Notes: generated by a model not told the origin, from the letters alone. A stretch of 64,000 nucleotides of DNA from Ruminococcus sp. (GCA_017411835.1 JAFQPG010000008.1:60468-124467); one strand, 5' to 3'. Shown: positions 16,580 through 25,384, numbered from the stretch's first letter. Made by a program: numbers and translations.

Positions 16580-17440
16580 TTATTTTGTCATAAAGAGCAC
16601 GCCAAGTGTAGTAGGGCCGCAATGGCTTGAAATAGTACAAGATGCTCTGGTCACAAAAATCTCGTCGAAGATGTTCTTTTCTTCAAGTGCTTTTCTGACA
16701 GTTTCTACAAGTGCTTCGTCACAACCGGAATGGGTTACAAATGCGCGGGAGGTATCAACCTCGCCGTATTTAGTAACGATGTCGTTAAGGTAGTCAAGAC
16801 AAACCTTTTCAAATTTACCTCTGTACTTTTTGCCGGCATTCATTTTACCGTTTTCTTCGGTAGAAACCTCAATGCAAGGCTTAAGACCAAGTAGGTTTGC
16901 ACCAAATGCCTCTACAGCAGAGCATCTGCCACCAGCCTGTAAGAAATCAAGCTTATCTATAACAAAGCTTGCGTGGCTTTTCGGGACAAGCGCGTTAATC
17001 TCGTCAGCAATCTCGTTTAACGATTTACCCTGCTCAATAAGTTCAGCAGCCTTGATAATAAGCAAGCCTGAGCCTGTGCTTAAATTACAAGTATCGATAG
17101 AAACAACCTTGCCGTCAAACTCCTGTGCCGCAAGCACGCTGGAACGGTGTGTAACAGAAAGGCTTGAACCTAAACTGAAATGAATAACCTCATAGCCGTC
17201 ATCAACAAACTTAGAAAACAAATCTGTGTATTCGCCAACGCTGTTAGCAGCGGTTTTAGGCAACTCTTTTGTTTTATAAAAATGCTCGTAAATGTCGTCA
17301 GGCTTGATAGTAACCCAATCGTCGTAGGTTTTTTCGCCAAGAGTGATATGAAGAGGAATAGTTTTTACATTATATCTTGCTATAAGTTCTTCGTTAAGGT
17401 CACAGGTGCTGTCAGCAGTAATGATAATTTTATTACTCAT
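16580..17440 (-). CDS. DegV-family fatty-acid-binding protein
   Basis: DegV/FakB proteins bind a fatty acid for presentation to the FakA kinase or a related partner. The 286 residues start NKIIITADSTCDLNEEL and have VIHFSLGSSLSVTHRS, whose serines contact the lipid carboxylate, DTCNLSTGSGLL, and a C-terminal ISSHCGPTTLGVLF. I chose ATG at 17440 with AGGAAGG eight bases upstream; the frame is open 22 codons further but without a ribosome site. FakA is not in the window. Confidence 0.92.
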   Translation of the reverse strand: MSNKIIITADSTCDLNEELIARYNVKTIPLHITLGEKTYDDWVTIKPDDIYEHFYKTKELPKTAANSVGEYTDLFSKFVDDGYEVIHFSLGSSLSVTHRSSVLAAQEFDGKVVSIDTCNLSTGSGLLIIKAAELIEQGKSLNEIADEINALVPKSHASFVIDKLDFLQAGGRCSAVEAFGANLLGLKPCIEVSTEENGKMNAGKKYRGKFEKVCLDYLNDIVTKYGEVDTSRAFVTHSGCDEALVETVRKALEEKNIFDEIFVTRASCTISSHCGPTTLGVLFMTK

Positions 17441-17465
17441 AATAATTTCCTTCCTATTGTTTAAA

Positions 17466-17480
17466 AGCATTTTAAATGCT
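17466..17480. promoter_or_regulatory. Palindrome in the degV leader
   Basis: AGCATTT-T-AAATGCT is a perfect 7-1-7 dyad between the -10 box and the ribosome site of degV. The position suits an operator for a lipid-responsive repressor, but no known consensus was matched. Confidence 0.4.
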
Positions 17481-17488
17481 ATACTACT

Positions 17489-17516
17489 ATTATAATGATT
17501 ATTCATTAAATTTCAA
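17489..17516 (-). promoter_or_regulatory. degV promoter
   Basis: On the minus strand TTGAAA (17516-17511) and TATAAT (17494-17489) are 16 bases apart. Confidence 0.65.
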
Positions 17517-17532
17517 TACGCGGTGAACAAAT

Positions 17533-19521
17533 ATGATTAAAAAATTTATATTCAACAAACCTTTTGACACTAAAGCCGTAGTGCTTGACATCAAAAACTA
17601 TGACGGTGATATGCCGTATTTTTCTTGTGGTAACAACAAGTTTTGCTACAAAATGAGTAAAACAGCATGTGTTTACGGCTTGGGCGAGGCTGTACGCGGC
17701 ATAAACAAACGAGGCTGGATATACGAAGGCTACTGCAGCGACGACCCGTCACACACAGAGGAAAAGCGTTCACTTTACGGTGCGCACAACTTCCTTATCG
17801 TTGACGACAAAGCAAACGGTGGGGACAGGTTTGGCGTATTTTTTGATTATCCTGCACGCATCACCTTTGACATCGGCTACTCAAAAGAAGACGAGCTTAT
17901 GGTATCAGCCCAGACAAATGACATCGCTGTTTATATCATTGAGGGTGAAACTTTAATTGATATTGTTAAAAACTTCCGCCGACTTATCGGTCAAAGCTAC
18001 ATTGCGCCTAAATGGGCATTTGGTTTTATGCAGAGCAGATGGAGCTACTTTACAAAAGACGATGTAGTAAGAATTGCTGACGGCTACGAAAACGCTGACA
18101 TTCCGCTAGACGCAATTTTCCTTGATATCGACTATATGGAGCGTTTTAAAGACTTTACTATAAACGACGAGCGTTTCCCTGATTTTGAGCAATTTGTTGC
18201 GTATATGAAATCTCGCGGTATCAGACTCGTGCCTATTATCGATGCGGCTGTCAAGGTTGAAGACGGATATGATGTCTACGAAGAAGGTAAAGCAAACGGC
18301 TATTTCTGTAAAGACGAAAACGGTGACGACTATGTTGTCGGCGTGTGGCCGGGCAGGGCGGTCTTCCCTGACTTTTTAAATGAAGACGCAAGCATCTGGT
18401 TTGCTGACAAGTATAAAATGCTTACCGATATGGGCATCGAGGGCTTTTGGAACGATATGAACGAGCCTGCGATTTTCTACTCTGACAAAGGTTTAGACAG
18501 AGCCTTCAAGGAAATAGAAAAATACAAAGACATATCCCTTGATGCAAACACCTACTTTGACTGCAGAGACACCTTCTCTACCCTGTCAAACTCGCAAGAC
18601 GACTACAACTCTTTCTACCATAACATTAACGGTAGAAAAATTAAGCACAATGATGTTCACAACCTCTACGGCTACTTTATGACAAAGTCAGCACAAGAAG
18701 GTTTTATGCGTAACAATCCGGAAAAACGTACTCTGCTTTTTTCTAGGGCTTCTTACATCGGCGCACATCGCTACGGCGGTATCTGGACAGGCGACAACCA
18801 TTCGTGGTGGTCACATATTCTGCTTTGCTTAAAGCAGATGCCGTCGCTTAATATGTGTGGTTTTTTATACTCGGGATGCGATTTAGGCGGTTTTAACGGT
18901 AACTGCACAAGTGATTTACTGCTTAGATACTTATCACTTGGTATTTTCACTCCGCTTATGCGTAACCATTCAGCTTGTGGCACAAAAGATCAGGAATGCT
19001 TTGCTTTTGAAAACACAAAAGATTTTAAGAATATTGTTGACCTCAGATATCGACTTATTCCTTACATCTACAGTGAATATATGAAAGCTGTAATGAATAA
19101 TGATATGTATTTCAGACCATTAGCGTTTAACTACGAAAACGACGAAATGGCAAAAAATGTTGAAGACCAGCTTATGGTTGGTAGTTCAATCATGATTGCG
19201 CCTGTTTATACACAAAACGCTAAAGGCAGATATGTATATATTCCTGAAGATATGACTCAAATCAGACTAAATGCTGATGCAAGTATTACAGAAAGCGAGA
19301 TTAAAAAAGGCCACCACTACATTGATGTAGCTTTAAACGAAATCGTTTTCTTTGTAAAGAGCAACTGCTGTGTGCCTCTTTGCAATACAGCAAAAAATGT
19401 AGATAGCATAGATTACTCGACCATAAAGCTTTTAGGAAACGGTAGTAAATACGAGCTTTATACAGACGACGGAGTAACTACAAACGTAAGCACTGATAAT
19501 ATAAAAACCCTATATAAATAA
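17533..19521 (+). CDS. Glycoside hydrolase family 31 alpha-glucosidase
   Basis: The 662-residue enzyme has the GH31 nucleophile segment FWNDMNEPAIF (near residue 310, catalytic Asp in WNDMNEP) and the acid/base segment GGIWTGDNHSWWSH (near residue 417). GFMQSRWSYF, IFLDIDYM and CDLGGFNG, all usual in the barrel, are also present. No signal peptide is present, so it should act inside the cell on maltose, isomaltose or short dextrins taken up after extracellular starch breakdown, which fits the starch-binding surface proteins nearby. A weak GGTGA site precedes the ATG. The substrate bond (alpha-1,4 or 1,6) cannot be decided from sequence. Confidence 0.93.
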   Translation: MIKKFIFNKPFDTKAVVLDIKNYDGDMPYFSCGNNKFCYKMSKTACVYGLGEAVRGINKRGWIYEGYCSDDPSHTEEKRSLYGAHNFLIVDDKANGGDRFGVFFDYPARITFDIGYSKEDELMVSAQTNDIAVYIIEGETLIDIVKNFRRLIGQSYIAPKWAFGFMQSRWSYFTKDDVVRIADGYENADIPLDAIFLDIDYMERFKDFTINDERFPDFEQFVAYMKSRGIRLVPIIDAAVKVEDGYDVYEEGKANGYFCKDENGDDYVVGVWPGRAVFPDFLNEDASIWFADKYKMLTDMGIEGFWNDMNEPAIFYSDKGLDRAFKEIEKYKDISLDANTYFDCRDTFSTLSNSQDDYNSFYHNINGRKIKHNDVHNLYGYFMTKSAQEGFMRNNPEKRTLLFSRASYIGAHRYGGIWTGDNHSWWSHILLCLKQMPSLNMCGFLYSGCDLGGFNGNCTSDLLLRYLSLGIFTPLMRNHSACGTKDQECFAFENTKDFKNIVDLRYRLIPYIYSEYMKAVMNNDMYFRPLAFNYENDEMAKNVEDQLMVGSSIMIAPVYTQNAKGRYVYIPEDMTQIRLNADASITESEIKKGHHYIDVALNEIVFFVKSNCCVPLCNTAKNVDSIDYSTIKLLGNGSKYELYTDDGVTTNVSTDNIKTLYK

Positions 19522-19526
19522 AAAAA

Positions 19527-19550
19527 CAAGGCACTCATTCGAGTGCCTTG
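19527..19550. terminator. Intrinsic terminator between GH31 and pduL
   Basis: Arms CAAGGCACTC and GAGTGCCTTG enclose an ATTC loop, with an A-run before it. It serves the rightward GH31 gene and lies just past the leftward pduL stop. Confidence 0.85.
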
Positions 19551-19561
19551 AAAATCTTTGA

Positions 19562-20128
19562 TTAAAGAACGATTTCGCCGTCAACTGTACCAACGATACC
19601 GGCAGCATTTGACTCGTCGGTATCGATGTGCATAGCAGGGAAGAAATTCTCGTGAACACGACAAACAACGTCGCCGAAAGTAAGCTTTCTGCCCTCTGCG
19701 CCTACAGTAACAGAAACAATCTGCTTATCCTCAACGCCGAACTCTTTTGCAGCATCAGGGGTCAGGTGAATATGACGCTTAGCAGCGATAATACCGCAGT
19801 CGATTTCAACCTCACCGCAAGGACCAACAAGCTTGCATCCAGGAGTGTCAGCGATATCGCCGGACTCTCTAACAGGAGCAACCACGCCGATTTTACGAGC
19901 ATCAGTTAGAGAAATCTCTACCTGGTCAGCACCTCTGAAAGGTCCTAAAATAGACATTGTCATTTCGCCCTTTGGACCAACAACAGTTACCTTTTCAGCA
20001 CAAGCAAACTGGCCCGGCTGTGAAAGATCCTTTTTGTTAGTTAAAGTTGCGTCTTTACCAAAAAGTGTAGCAAAAGTTTCTGCAGTTACGTGGATATGAC
20101 GAGCAGAAGTTTCAACCATAATTTTCAT
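19562..20128 (-). CDS. pduL: PduL-type phosphate acyltransferase
   Basis: PduL moves an acetyl or propionyl group between CoA and phosphate. The 188 residues contain the paired zinc-binding histidine motifs SARHIHV (near residues 8-14) and AKRHIHL (near 114-120), and the C-terminal MHIDTDESNAAG. No microcompartment shell genes or N-terminal encapsulation peptide are visible, so it probably acts free in the cytosol as the cell's phosphotransacetylase alongside an acetate kinase elsewhere. GGTGG lies seven bases before the ATG. Confidence 0.93.
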   Translation of the reverse strand: MKIMVETSARHIHVTAETFATLFGKDATLTNKKDLSQPGQFACAEKVTVVGPKGEMTMSILGPFRGADQVEISLTDARKIGVVAPVRESGDIADTPGCKLVGPCGEVEIDCGIIAAKRHIHLTPDAAKEFGVEDKQIVSVTVGAEGRKLTFGDVVCRVHENFFPAMHIDTDESNAAGIVGTVDGEIVL

Positions 20129-20162
20129 AATTGTACCACCAATCTTTTTATATTTCGTATCT

Positions 20163-20191
20163 ATTTTACATCAAATATATGTAAATTTCAA
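20163..20191 (-). promoter_or_regulatory. pduL promoter
   Basis: On the minus strand TTGAAA (20191-20186) and TAAAAT (20168-20163) are 17 bases apart, 35 bases before the pduL ATG. Confidence 0.6.
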
Positions 20192-20217
20192 CATCTTTCT
20201 TAAATGAGGTGATTTTT

Positions 20218-20790
20218 TTGAATAGTGCATTTGAAAAGCTGAAAAATGAATGTCAAAATTGTACGCGTTGCGACCTTTGCAAAACAAGAACGAATGTAGT
20301 TTTCGGCGTCGGAAACCCTGATGCACAGGTGCTTTTTATCGGCGAAGGTCCGGGTGAAAACGAGGATTTACAGGGCGAGCCGTTTGTTGGGCGCGCAGGA
20401 AAGTTACTGGACAAGCTGATGTACGCGGTTGATTTAGACAGAAATAAAAACGTATATATAGCGAACATCGTAAAATGCAGACCGCCTAAAAACCGCGACC
20501 CGTTTGAAGACGAGCAAATCGAATGTATGGATTGGCTAAGAGCTCAAACCCGCTTAATAAAGCCAAAAATCATCGTATGCTTAGGCAGAATCGCGGGTAT
20601 GAAAATAATTAAAAGTGATTTAAAAATCAGCAAGGAGCATGGTATTTTCTTCAACAAAAACGGTATTGAAATCATGGCTATGTACCACCCTGCGGCGATT
20701 TTAAGAAACCCGAATATGATGGAAGATGCGCTCAAGGATTTTATTTCTTTAAGAGAAAAAATAGAAGAAATCTGCGAACATACATATTAA
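20218..20790 (+). CDS. Type-4 uracil-DNA glycosylase (4Fe-4S)
   Basis: This DNA-repair enzyme removes uracil left by cytosine deamination. The 190-residue protein has the iron-sulfur cysteines NCTRCDLC at the start and a second pair further on ([11 protein letters not shown] and IECM). The active-site segment is [20 protein letters not shown] and the C-terminal leucine loop is YHPAAIL. I chose TTG at 20218 because AGGTGA lies five bases before it; a GTG at 20209 sits inside the ribosome site. It is a lone gene ending at a bidirectional terminator. Confidence 0.93.
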   Translation: MNSAFEKLKNECQNCTRCDLCKTRTNVVFGVGNPDAQVLFIGEGPGENEDLQGEPFVGRAGKLLDKLMYAVDLDRNKNVYIANIVKCRPPKNRDPFEDEQIECMDWLRAQTRLIKPKIIVCLGRIAGMKIIKSDLKISKEHGIFFNKNGIEIMAMYHPAAILRNPNMMEDALKDFISLREKIEEICEHTY

Positions 20791-20836
20791 AAACAACAAC
20801 AAATTTTATATGCAAAATAAAGCAAATAAAATTAAA

Positions 20837-20859
20837 AGGCTCCGTATAATACGGAGCCT
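20837..20859. terminator. Bidirectional terminator at the edge of the surface-protein cluster
   Basis: Arms AGGCTCCGTA and TACGGAGCCT flank a 3-base loop with AAAA and TTTTT on the two sides. It serves the rightward glycosylase and the leftward surface-protein gene. Confidence 0.9.
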
Positions 20860-20886
20860 CTTTTTAGTGAGTAAATTTAGAATTAA

Positions 20887-21984
20887 TTATGCTCTGTCTC
20901 TTTTTCTAGAGATAGCGATAACGCCAGCAGCAGCGATCATAACGCCGAGCATGATGAAGAGAACTGTTGTCTCCTGACCAGTCTTTGTTGTGCTTCCTGA
21001 ACCTGTCTTTGTAGAACCGCCTGAGCCACCTGTGCTACCAGAACCGCCTGTAGTACCTGTAGTACCACCCTCAGAACCTGAGCCACCTTGTGAACCAGAA
21101 CCGCCGTTGCCACCATTTCCCCCGTCTACAGGTTTTGTAGCTTCATCGTTCATGCCCTTTTCAAGAGAAGACTTATCAGCTGACCAGTCAACAGAAACAC
21201 CTGTTGCTTTGATAGCTTCTGAAACGTTTTCCTGCTTAAGGTCTAAAGCTTTTGCTGTATCGTCAAGAAGTGTCTGGTCGTCTTTGCCTGAGTGAGTTCT
21301 TGCATTATCAAGAGTTTCTTTAAGGAAGCTCTCATACATAGCCTGTGGACTTGTTGTAGAAGGAATACAAGTACCAACAACGTTACCGATAGAAGTGATA
21401 CACTTTACAGGACCATACTTAGCAGAGTCTTGACCTTTCCAAAAAGCAGCCTGGCCTGTCTTTGTGCTATCCTTTGGATTCTCGTATTCTGTACCATCAC
21501 AGTAAGCTGTGTCGCCAATTACTGAAGTATCAAACAAGAGATCGTATGTCTGCATCTGATTCTCATTTGAGAAAATAACAGCGTAGAGTACGCCAGCCTC
21601 AAGAGAAACGCCCTTAGCGTCTAAATCATAAGTCCAAACACCGTCGCCGTCTGTATCTGTGCAAGCAGAAGCCTTAGCCTGCCAAGCAAAGAATGAATCT
21701 CCACCATAAGCCCAGATATAACAGAAAATCTTTTTGAAGTTTTTCCAACCGGTTGAGTTTGCGTCAAAGTTGAGAACATTACCTGCACCCGTCTCTGCGC
21801 CTGCATCTGCACCTGTATCAGCAGCACCGTCAGCAGCAACTTCCGCAATAGCATCAGCGGCAACTTCAGCGATAGCATCAGCGCTGTTGTCAGCGATTTC
21901 TACCTGAGCAGCAGAAGTAGCGATCATAGCGATACTCATGAGCATAATAACTGCGAGCATAACGCTCATAATTTTTTTGAACAT
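20887..21984 (-). CDS. Surface protein with CBM26-like domain and C-terminal sorting signal (paralogue A)
   Basis: The 365-residue protein has a signal peptide (cut after TSAA) and an Ala/Asp-rich segment holding an exact tandem repeat of DAIAEVAA. A domain at about 68-190 has spaced aromatics (WKNFKKIFCYIW, FFAWQAK, GVWTYDL) and VIFSNENQMQTYDLL, which resembles CBM26's IIFNNGDNGSQTADL. A helical stretch (200-275) and a Gly/Ser linker follow. The end, TKTGQETTVLFIMLGVMI with a SRKRDRA tail, looks like a sortase substrate with an unusual TKTG motif. ATG 21984 has GGAGGAG six bases upstream. It is 75-80% alike by eye to the next gene. Starch binding is inferred. Confidence 0.8.
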   Translation of the reverse strand: MFKKIMSVMLAVIMLMSIAMIATSAAQVEIADNSADAIAEVAADAIAEVAADGAADTGADAGAETGAGNVLNFDANSTGWKNFKKIFCYIWAYGGDSFFAWQAKASACTDTDGDGVWTYDLDAKGVSLEAGVLYAVIFSNENQMQTYDLLFDTSVIGDTAYCDGTEYENPKDSTKTGQAAFWKGQDSAKYGPVKCITSIGNVVGTCIPSTTSPQAMYESFLKETLDNARTHSGKDDQTLLDDTAKALDLKQENVSEAIKATGVSVDWSADKSSLEKGMNDEATKPVDGGNGGNGGSGSQGGSGSEGGTTGTTGGSGSTGGSGGSTKTGSGSTTKTGQETTVLFIMLGVMIAAAGVIAISRKRDRA

Positions 21985-22049
21985 AATAATCTCCTCCAAA
22001 AATAGTATTTGTTAGAATAATCATATAGATATTCTACTTTAGCATCTAC

Positions 22050-22078
22050 ATTGTACTACCAAAGAAAAGATAATTCAA
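22050..22078 (-). promoter_or_regulatory. Promoter of surface paralogue A
   Basis: On the minus strand TTGAAT (22078-22073) and TACAAT (22055-22050) are 17 bases apart, 65 bases before the start. Confidence 0.65.
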
Positions 22079-22155
22079 TATTTTACTAATAATGCGTAAA
22101 TAAAAGTCAACAGACACGTATGCTAAACGAAAATAAGATAAAAAACAGCAAGACA

Positions 22156-22188
22156 AAAGGCTCCGTGATAATACACCACGGAGCCTTT
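22156..22188. terminator. Terminator after surface paralogue B
   Basis: Twelve-base arms AAAGGCTCCGTG and CACGGAGCCTTT are separated by 9 bases. The sequence is close to the terminator at 20837, as expected if the gene and its terminator were duplicated together. Confidence 0.85.
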
Positions 22189-22218
22189 GTTTATTTAATT
22201 AAATAATTTCAGATTTAA

Positions 22219-23289
22219 TTATGCTCTGTCTCTTTTTCTAGAGATAACGATAACGCCAGCAGCAGCGATCATAACGCCGAGCATGATGAAGAGAGCTGTT
22301 GTCTCCTGACCAGTCTTTGTTGTGCTTCCGGAACCTGTCTTTGTAGAACCGCCTGAACCGCCGGTTGTTGTAGTTGAACCGCCGTTAGCATTCTCATTCG
22401 AATCTTTGTCGTCTGAGCCCTTATTTCCGGTGTCGCCACCCTTATCTTCGCCTGTAGGTGTCTTTGTAGCTTCTTTGTTCTTACCCTCTTCAAGAGTTGA
22501 CTTATCAGCTGACCAATTAACAGAAACGCCTGTTACTTTGATAGCTTCTGAAACGTTTTCCTGCTTAAGGTCTAAAGCTTTAGCTGTATCGTCAAGAAGA
22601 GTCTGGTCGTCTTTACCTGAGTATGTCTGAGCATTACCAAGCTTGTTAGCAAGGAAGTCCTCGAACATAGCCTGTGGTGATGTAACAGAAGGAACGCAAG
22701 TACCAACGATGTTACCGATAGATGTAACGCACTTTTCAGGACCATAAACTGTAGGATCCTGACCCTTCCAGAAAGCAGCCTGAGCTGTCTTTGAGCTGTC
22801 TTCAGGGTTCTCGTATGTAGTACCATCACAGTAAGCTGTGTCGCCGATACATGGTGTGCCAGCTAAAAGGTTGTATGTCTGCATACCGTTTTCGTTAGAG
22901 AAAATGATACCGTAGAGCTCACCGTCAGCAAGAGCAACGCCCTTACCGTCTAAGTCGTAAGTCCATACGCCGTCGCCGTCAGAGTCAGTACAAGCCTCTT
23001 TTTTAGCCTGCCATGCATAGAAAGAATCGCCATTGTAAACCCAGATGTGGCAGAAAACCTTCTTGAAGTTGTTCCAACCAGCTGAGTTAGCATCAAAGTT
23101 AAATACATTGCCTGCGCCTGTTTCTGCACCAGCATCTGCACCTGTATCAGCAGCACCGTCAGCAGCAACTTCAGCAATAGCATCAGCGCTGTTGTCAGCG
23201 ATTTCTACCTGAGCAGCAGAAGCAGCAATAACAGCTACGCTCATAAGCATAACAACTGCGAGCATAACGCTCATAATCTTTTTGAACAT
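22219..23289 (-). CDS. Surface protein with CBM26-like domain and C-terminal sorting signal (paralogue B)
   Basis: This 356-residue protein is a tandem paralogue of the gene to its left with the same order of parts. These are a signal peptide, an Ala/Asp-rich segment (one DAIAEVAA unit instead of two), the cysteine-bearing CBM26-like domain (WNNFKKVFCHIW, FYAWQAK, GIIFSNENGMQTYNLL), a helical stretch, a Gly/Ser/Asn linker and the sorting end TKTGQETTALFIMLG. The two have different linkers but almost identical signal peptides and anchors. GGAGGAG precedes ATG 23289. It should be displayed on the cell wall. The ligand is likely starch or maltodextrin, by similarity only. Confidence 0.8.
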   Translation of the reverse strand: MFKKIMSVMLAVVMLMSVAVIAASAAQVEIADNSADAIAEVAADGAADTGADAGAETGAGNVFNFDANSAGWNNFKKVFCHIWVYNGDSFYAWQAKKEACTDSDGDGVWTYDLDGKGVALADGELYGIIFSNENGMQTYNLLAGTPCIGDTAYCDGTTYENPEDSSKTAQAAFWKGQDPTVYGPEKCVTSIGNIVGTCVPSVTSPQAMFEDFLANKLGNAQTYSGKDDQTLLDDTAKALDLKQENVSEAIKVTGVSVNWSADKSTLEEGKNKEATKTPTGEDKGGDTGNKGSDDKDSNENANGGSTTTTGGSGGSTKTGSGSTTKTGQETTALFIMLGVMIAAAGVIVISRKRDRA

Positions 23290-23350
23290 AATAATCTCCT
23301 CCATAAAGTGATTGTGAATAATCCTAAAGTTATTCTACCTTAGCATAATT

Positions 23351-23379
23351 ATTATACTGCAAAAGAATTAAAATTTCAA
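23351..23379 (-). promoter_or_regulatory. Promoter of surface paralogue B
   Basis: On the minus strand TTGAAA (23379-23374) and TATAAT (23356-23351) are 17 bases apart. Confidence 0.7.
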
Positions 23380-23488
23380 TATATTGGATTTAATTCTTTA
23401 TAAAAAAATACACAAACTTTACCCTCTCTAATGCATCATTTTGCACAAAACGAATATAAAGTTACAAAAAGGGCTCAAACAAAAGCAA

Positions 23489-24244
23489 TTAAGCCTTTTT
23501 ACGCTTTGATAAAACAAGCACTAAAATTACTACTGCAACCGCCACAACAGCACAAGGAATACCGATAATAACAAACAGCGGAACTGCTTGCTTTTCTGCA
23601 ATTTGAGCCGTTGCAAGAGTTTCTGTTACAGCTTCAGTTTCTTCTTCCTCTACCAAAACCTTAACCTCAGGCATTTCGATAGACACGCCCTCGCTACTGC
23701 CCCATTTAAGGTCAGCATCGCTGTTGAAAACGCCGTCAGGGTCAACCAAAGTTCCGTCAGAACCGAACACCGCGCAAGGATGCACTTTTTCGTTATTTTC
23801 CATCCAGCGCGCAACTGTGCACTGCTTTTCAGAGTCAACCGGATTTACGCAGGTCTCACCACTGCAGTAAACGATGTCACCCTTGCAGTCTGATGTGATG
23901 CTTAAATTATATGTCTGCAAGCCGTTTTCGTTAGAAAAAATGACTGAATATGTAGCGTCTTCTTTAAAATCAAACTGAGAAATATCGTAGCTCCAGTAGC
24001 CGTTGCCTAAATCAGTACAGCGCTCGCCCTTTGCCTGCCAAGCAAAGAAGTCACCGCCCTCGTCGCCTTCCTGCCAGATGTGGCAGAAAATTATCGAAAA
24101 GTTTTTCCACGCTACGCCCGCTTGGGTCGGCACTTGAAAGTAGATGCAATCAGGGTTTGTAGACTCTTGTGCAGATGCTGAAAAAGTGCACATAGACAGC
24201 ATCAAAACAAAAATCGCAAGTACTAAACAAAATAATCTTTTCAT
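23489..24244 (-). CDS. Membrane-anchored protein with CBM26-like domain (paralogue C)
   Basis: The 251-residue protein has a signal peptide (ending SASA), then the same CBM26-like domain as its two neighbours: WKNFSIIFCHIW, FFAWQAK, SVIFSNENGLQTYNL, with GDIVYCSG. A short acidic stalk follows, then a C-terminal membrane span (PLFVIIGIPCAVVAVAVVILVL) ending in SKRKKA. It lacks the TG sorting motif and the helical and Gly/Ser parts of the paralogues, so it is held in the membrane rather than the wall. ATG 24244 follows GGAGG by eight bases. The function is probably glucan binding, by similarity. Confidence 0.78.
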   Translation of the reverse strand: MKRLFCLVLAIFVLMLSMCTFSASAQESTNPDCIYFQVPTQAGVAWKNFSIIFCHIWQEGDEGGDFFAWQAKGERCTDLGNGYWSYDISQFDFKEDATYSVIFSNENGLQTYNLSITSDCKGDIVYCSGETCVNPVDSEKQCTVARWMENNEKVHPCAVFGSDGTLVDPDGVFNSDADLKWGSSEGVSIEMPEVKVLVEEEETEAVTETLATAQIAEKQAVPLFVIIGIPCAVVAVAVVILVLVLSKRKKA

Positions 24245-24274
24245 AAAAATAACCTCCGTTAAGTTTATACCATT

Positions 24275-24303
24275 ATTATACAATACAAAAAATTAATTTT
24301 CAA
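24275..24303 (-). promoter_or_regulatory. Promoter of surface paralogue C
   Basis: On the minus strand TTGAAA (24303-24298) and TATAAT (24280-24275) are 17 bases apart. The -35 box begins inside the T-tract of the preceding terminator. Confidence 0.7.
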
Positions 24304-24310
24304 TAAAAAA

Positions 24311-24330
24311 GAGCGGTCAAAAGACCGCCC
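24311..24330 (-). terminator. Terminator after the single-cohesin membrane protein
   Basis: On the minus strand GGGCGGTC, TTTT and GACCGCTC form a tight hairpin followed by TTTTTTATTG. Confidence 0.88.
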
Positions 24331-24347
24331 TTTAAAGTCATAAAAGA

Positions 24348-25289
24348 TTATTCGTTAGTGTCTGTATCACTTGCGTCGGTGTTTGTCTGCTTTTTCTTTA
24401 AAACTAAGAAATAGTACGCAGCAGCCGCACCGCCGATAAGCACAATCGCAATCATAACCCAAAGCCAAACTGAAGTGAAGATTCCGCCGTCGTCTGTCTG
24501 TGAAGGGGAAGCAACAACTGATTCAGGCTCGTCTGCGCCACCGGTTGTAGAAACAGAGGTTTCCTCAGCCTGAGTCTCTTCCTTTGCTTTTGTTTCGTCG
24601 TCCTTATCTTCCGGCTTACTACTTGGCTTTTTACTTGATGAAGAAGTAGTAACATCATTTTCGCTGATATCGCCGCCGTTTTCGCCAACGTTGTTAGCAG
24701 GTGGGTTTTCAGCAGTATTTACATTAGCGTCGTCGCTGTTACCGGTAACAGAGTTAATAAACTGGCCGGTGCTTTGAGGCTCATCAACGTTGAGTTCAGG
24801 AGCGGCATTTTCAATAACAGCCTTTTTGTTAACAGAAACATCGCAGGTGAAGGTGTATTCAGTAAACATTTCCATAGATTCCGGATACAGATATCTTACA
24901 TAGTAAGAAATATGTGCATCACATTTATCAAGTGCTTCGAATTTAACAGAAACTAAACCTCTGTTGTTAAAACGAACACCGCTTAAAATAGAGAAGTTAC
25001 CTTTAACCTCATCTTTGATGTTAGGGTTTATAATAGCCTGATGCTCATCTGCATTGAAATTCCCTGTAAAGTCAGCAACTTCAAGCACCTTAAGCTTTGA
25101 AGAATCATAGTAAATAGAAAAATCACAACCAACAACTTTTTTAGGTGTTGACAGATTTAAAGTATAAACAACCTCATCGCCCTTAGCAACTGATACAACA
25201 GTCTGAGCAGATTCAGCAGCACAAACAGGAACTAACGCTAATGACATCAGAACAAGTAACGCCATAAGTATAGATAAAAATCTTTTCAT
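24348..25289 (-). CDS. Membrane-anchored single-cohesin protein
   Basis: The 313-residue protein has a signal peptide and then a cohesin-like domain at about 28-160. GDEVVYTLNLSTPKKVVGCD and FSIYYDSSKLKVLEV match the first strands of cohesins, and a SGVRFNNRGLVSVKF strand follows. A Ser/Thr/Glu-rich linker leads to a membrane span (VWLWVMIAIVLIGGAAAAYYF) and a short charged tail. Cohesins bind dockerins, so this protein could tether a dockerin-bearing protein such as the one encoded at 35694-38618 directly to the membrane. I chose ATG 25289; an ATG three codons earlier touches the AAAGGA site. Binding partner is inferred. Confidence 0.75.
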   Translation of the reverse strand: MKRFLSILMALLVLMSLALVPVCAAESAQTVVSVAKGDEVVYTLNLSTPKKVVGCDFSIYYDSSKLKVLEVADFTGNFNADEHQAIINPNIKDEVKGNFSILSGVRFNNRGLVSVKFEALDKCDAHISYYVRYLYPESMEMFTEYTFTCDVSVNKKAVIENAAPELNVDEPQSTGQFINSVTGNSDDANVNTAENPPANNVGENGGDISENDVTTSSSSKKPSSKPEDKDDETKAKEETQAEETSVSTTGGADEPESVVASPSQTDDGGIFTSVWLWVMIAIVLIGGAAAAYYFLVLKKKQTNTDASDTDTNE

Positions 25290-25321
25290 AAAAAACATCC
25301 TTTCAATAGGTTACTGCACAC

Positions 25322-25350
25322 ATTATATATCAAAACTTAGGATAATTCAA
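25322..25350 (-). promoter_or_regulatory. Promoter of the single-cohesin membrane protein
   Basis: On the minus strand TTGAAT (25350-25345) and TATAAT (25327-25322) are 17 bases apart. Confidence 0.7.
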
Positions 25351-25384
25351 TTAATAAATTGTAAAATGTAGAAAAAAGTAAAAA

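Noticed and set aside
19562-20128. Part of a bacterial microcompartment because PduL is present
   Set aside because: No shell, aldehyde dehydrogenase or diol dehydratase genes are nearby, and there is no encapsulation peptide.
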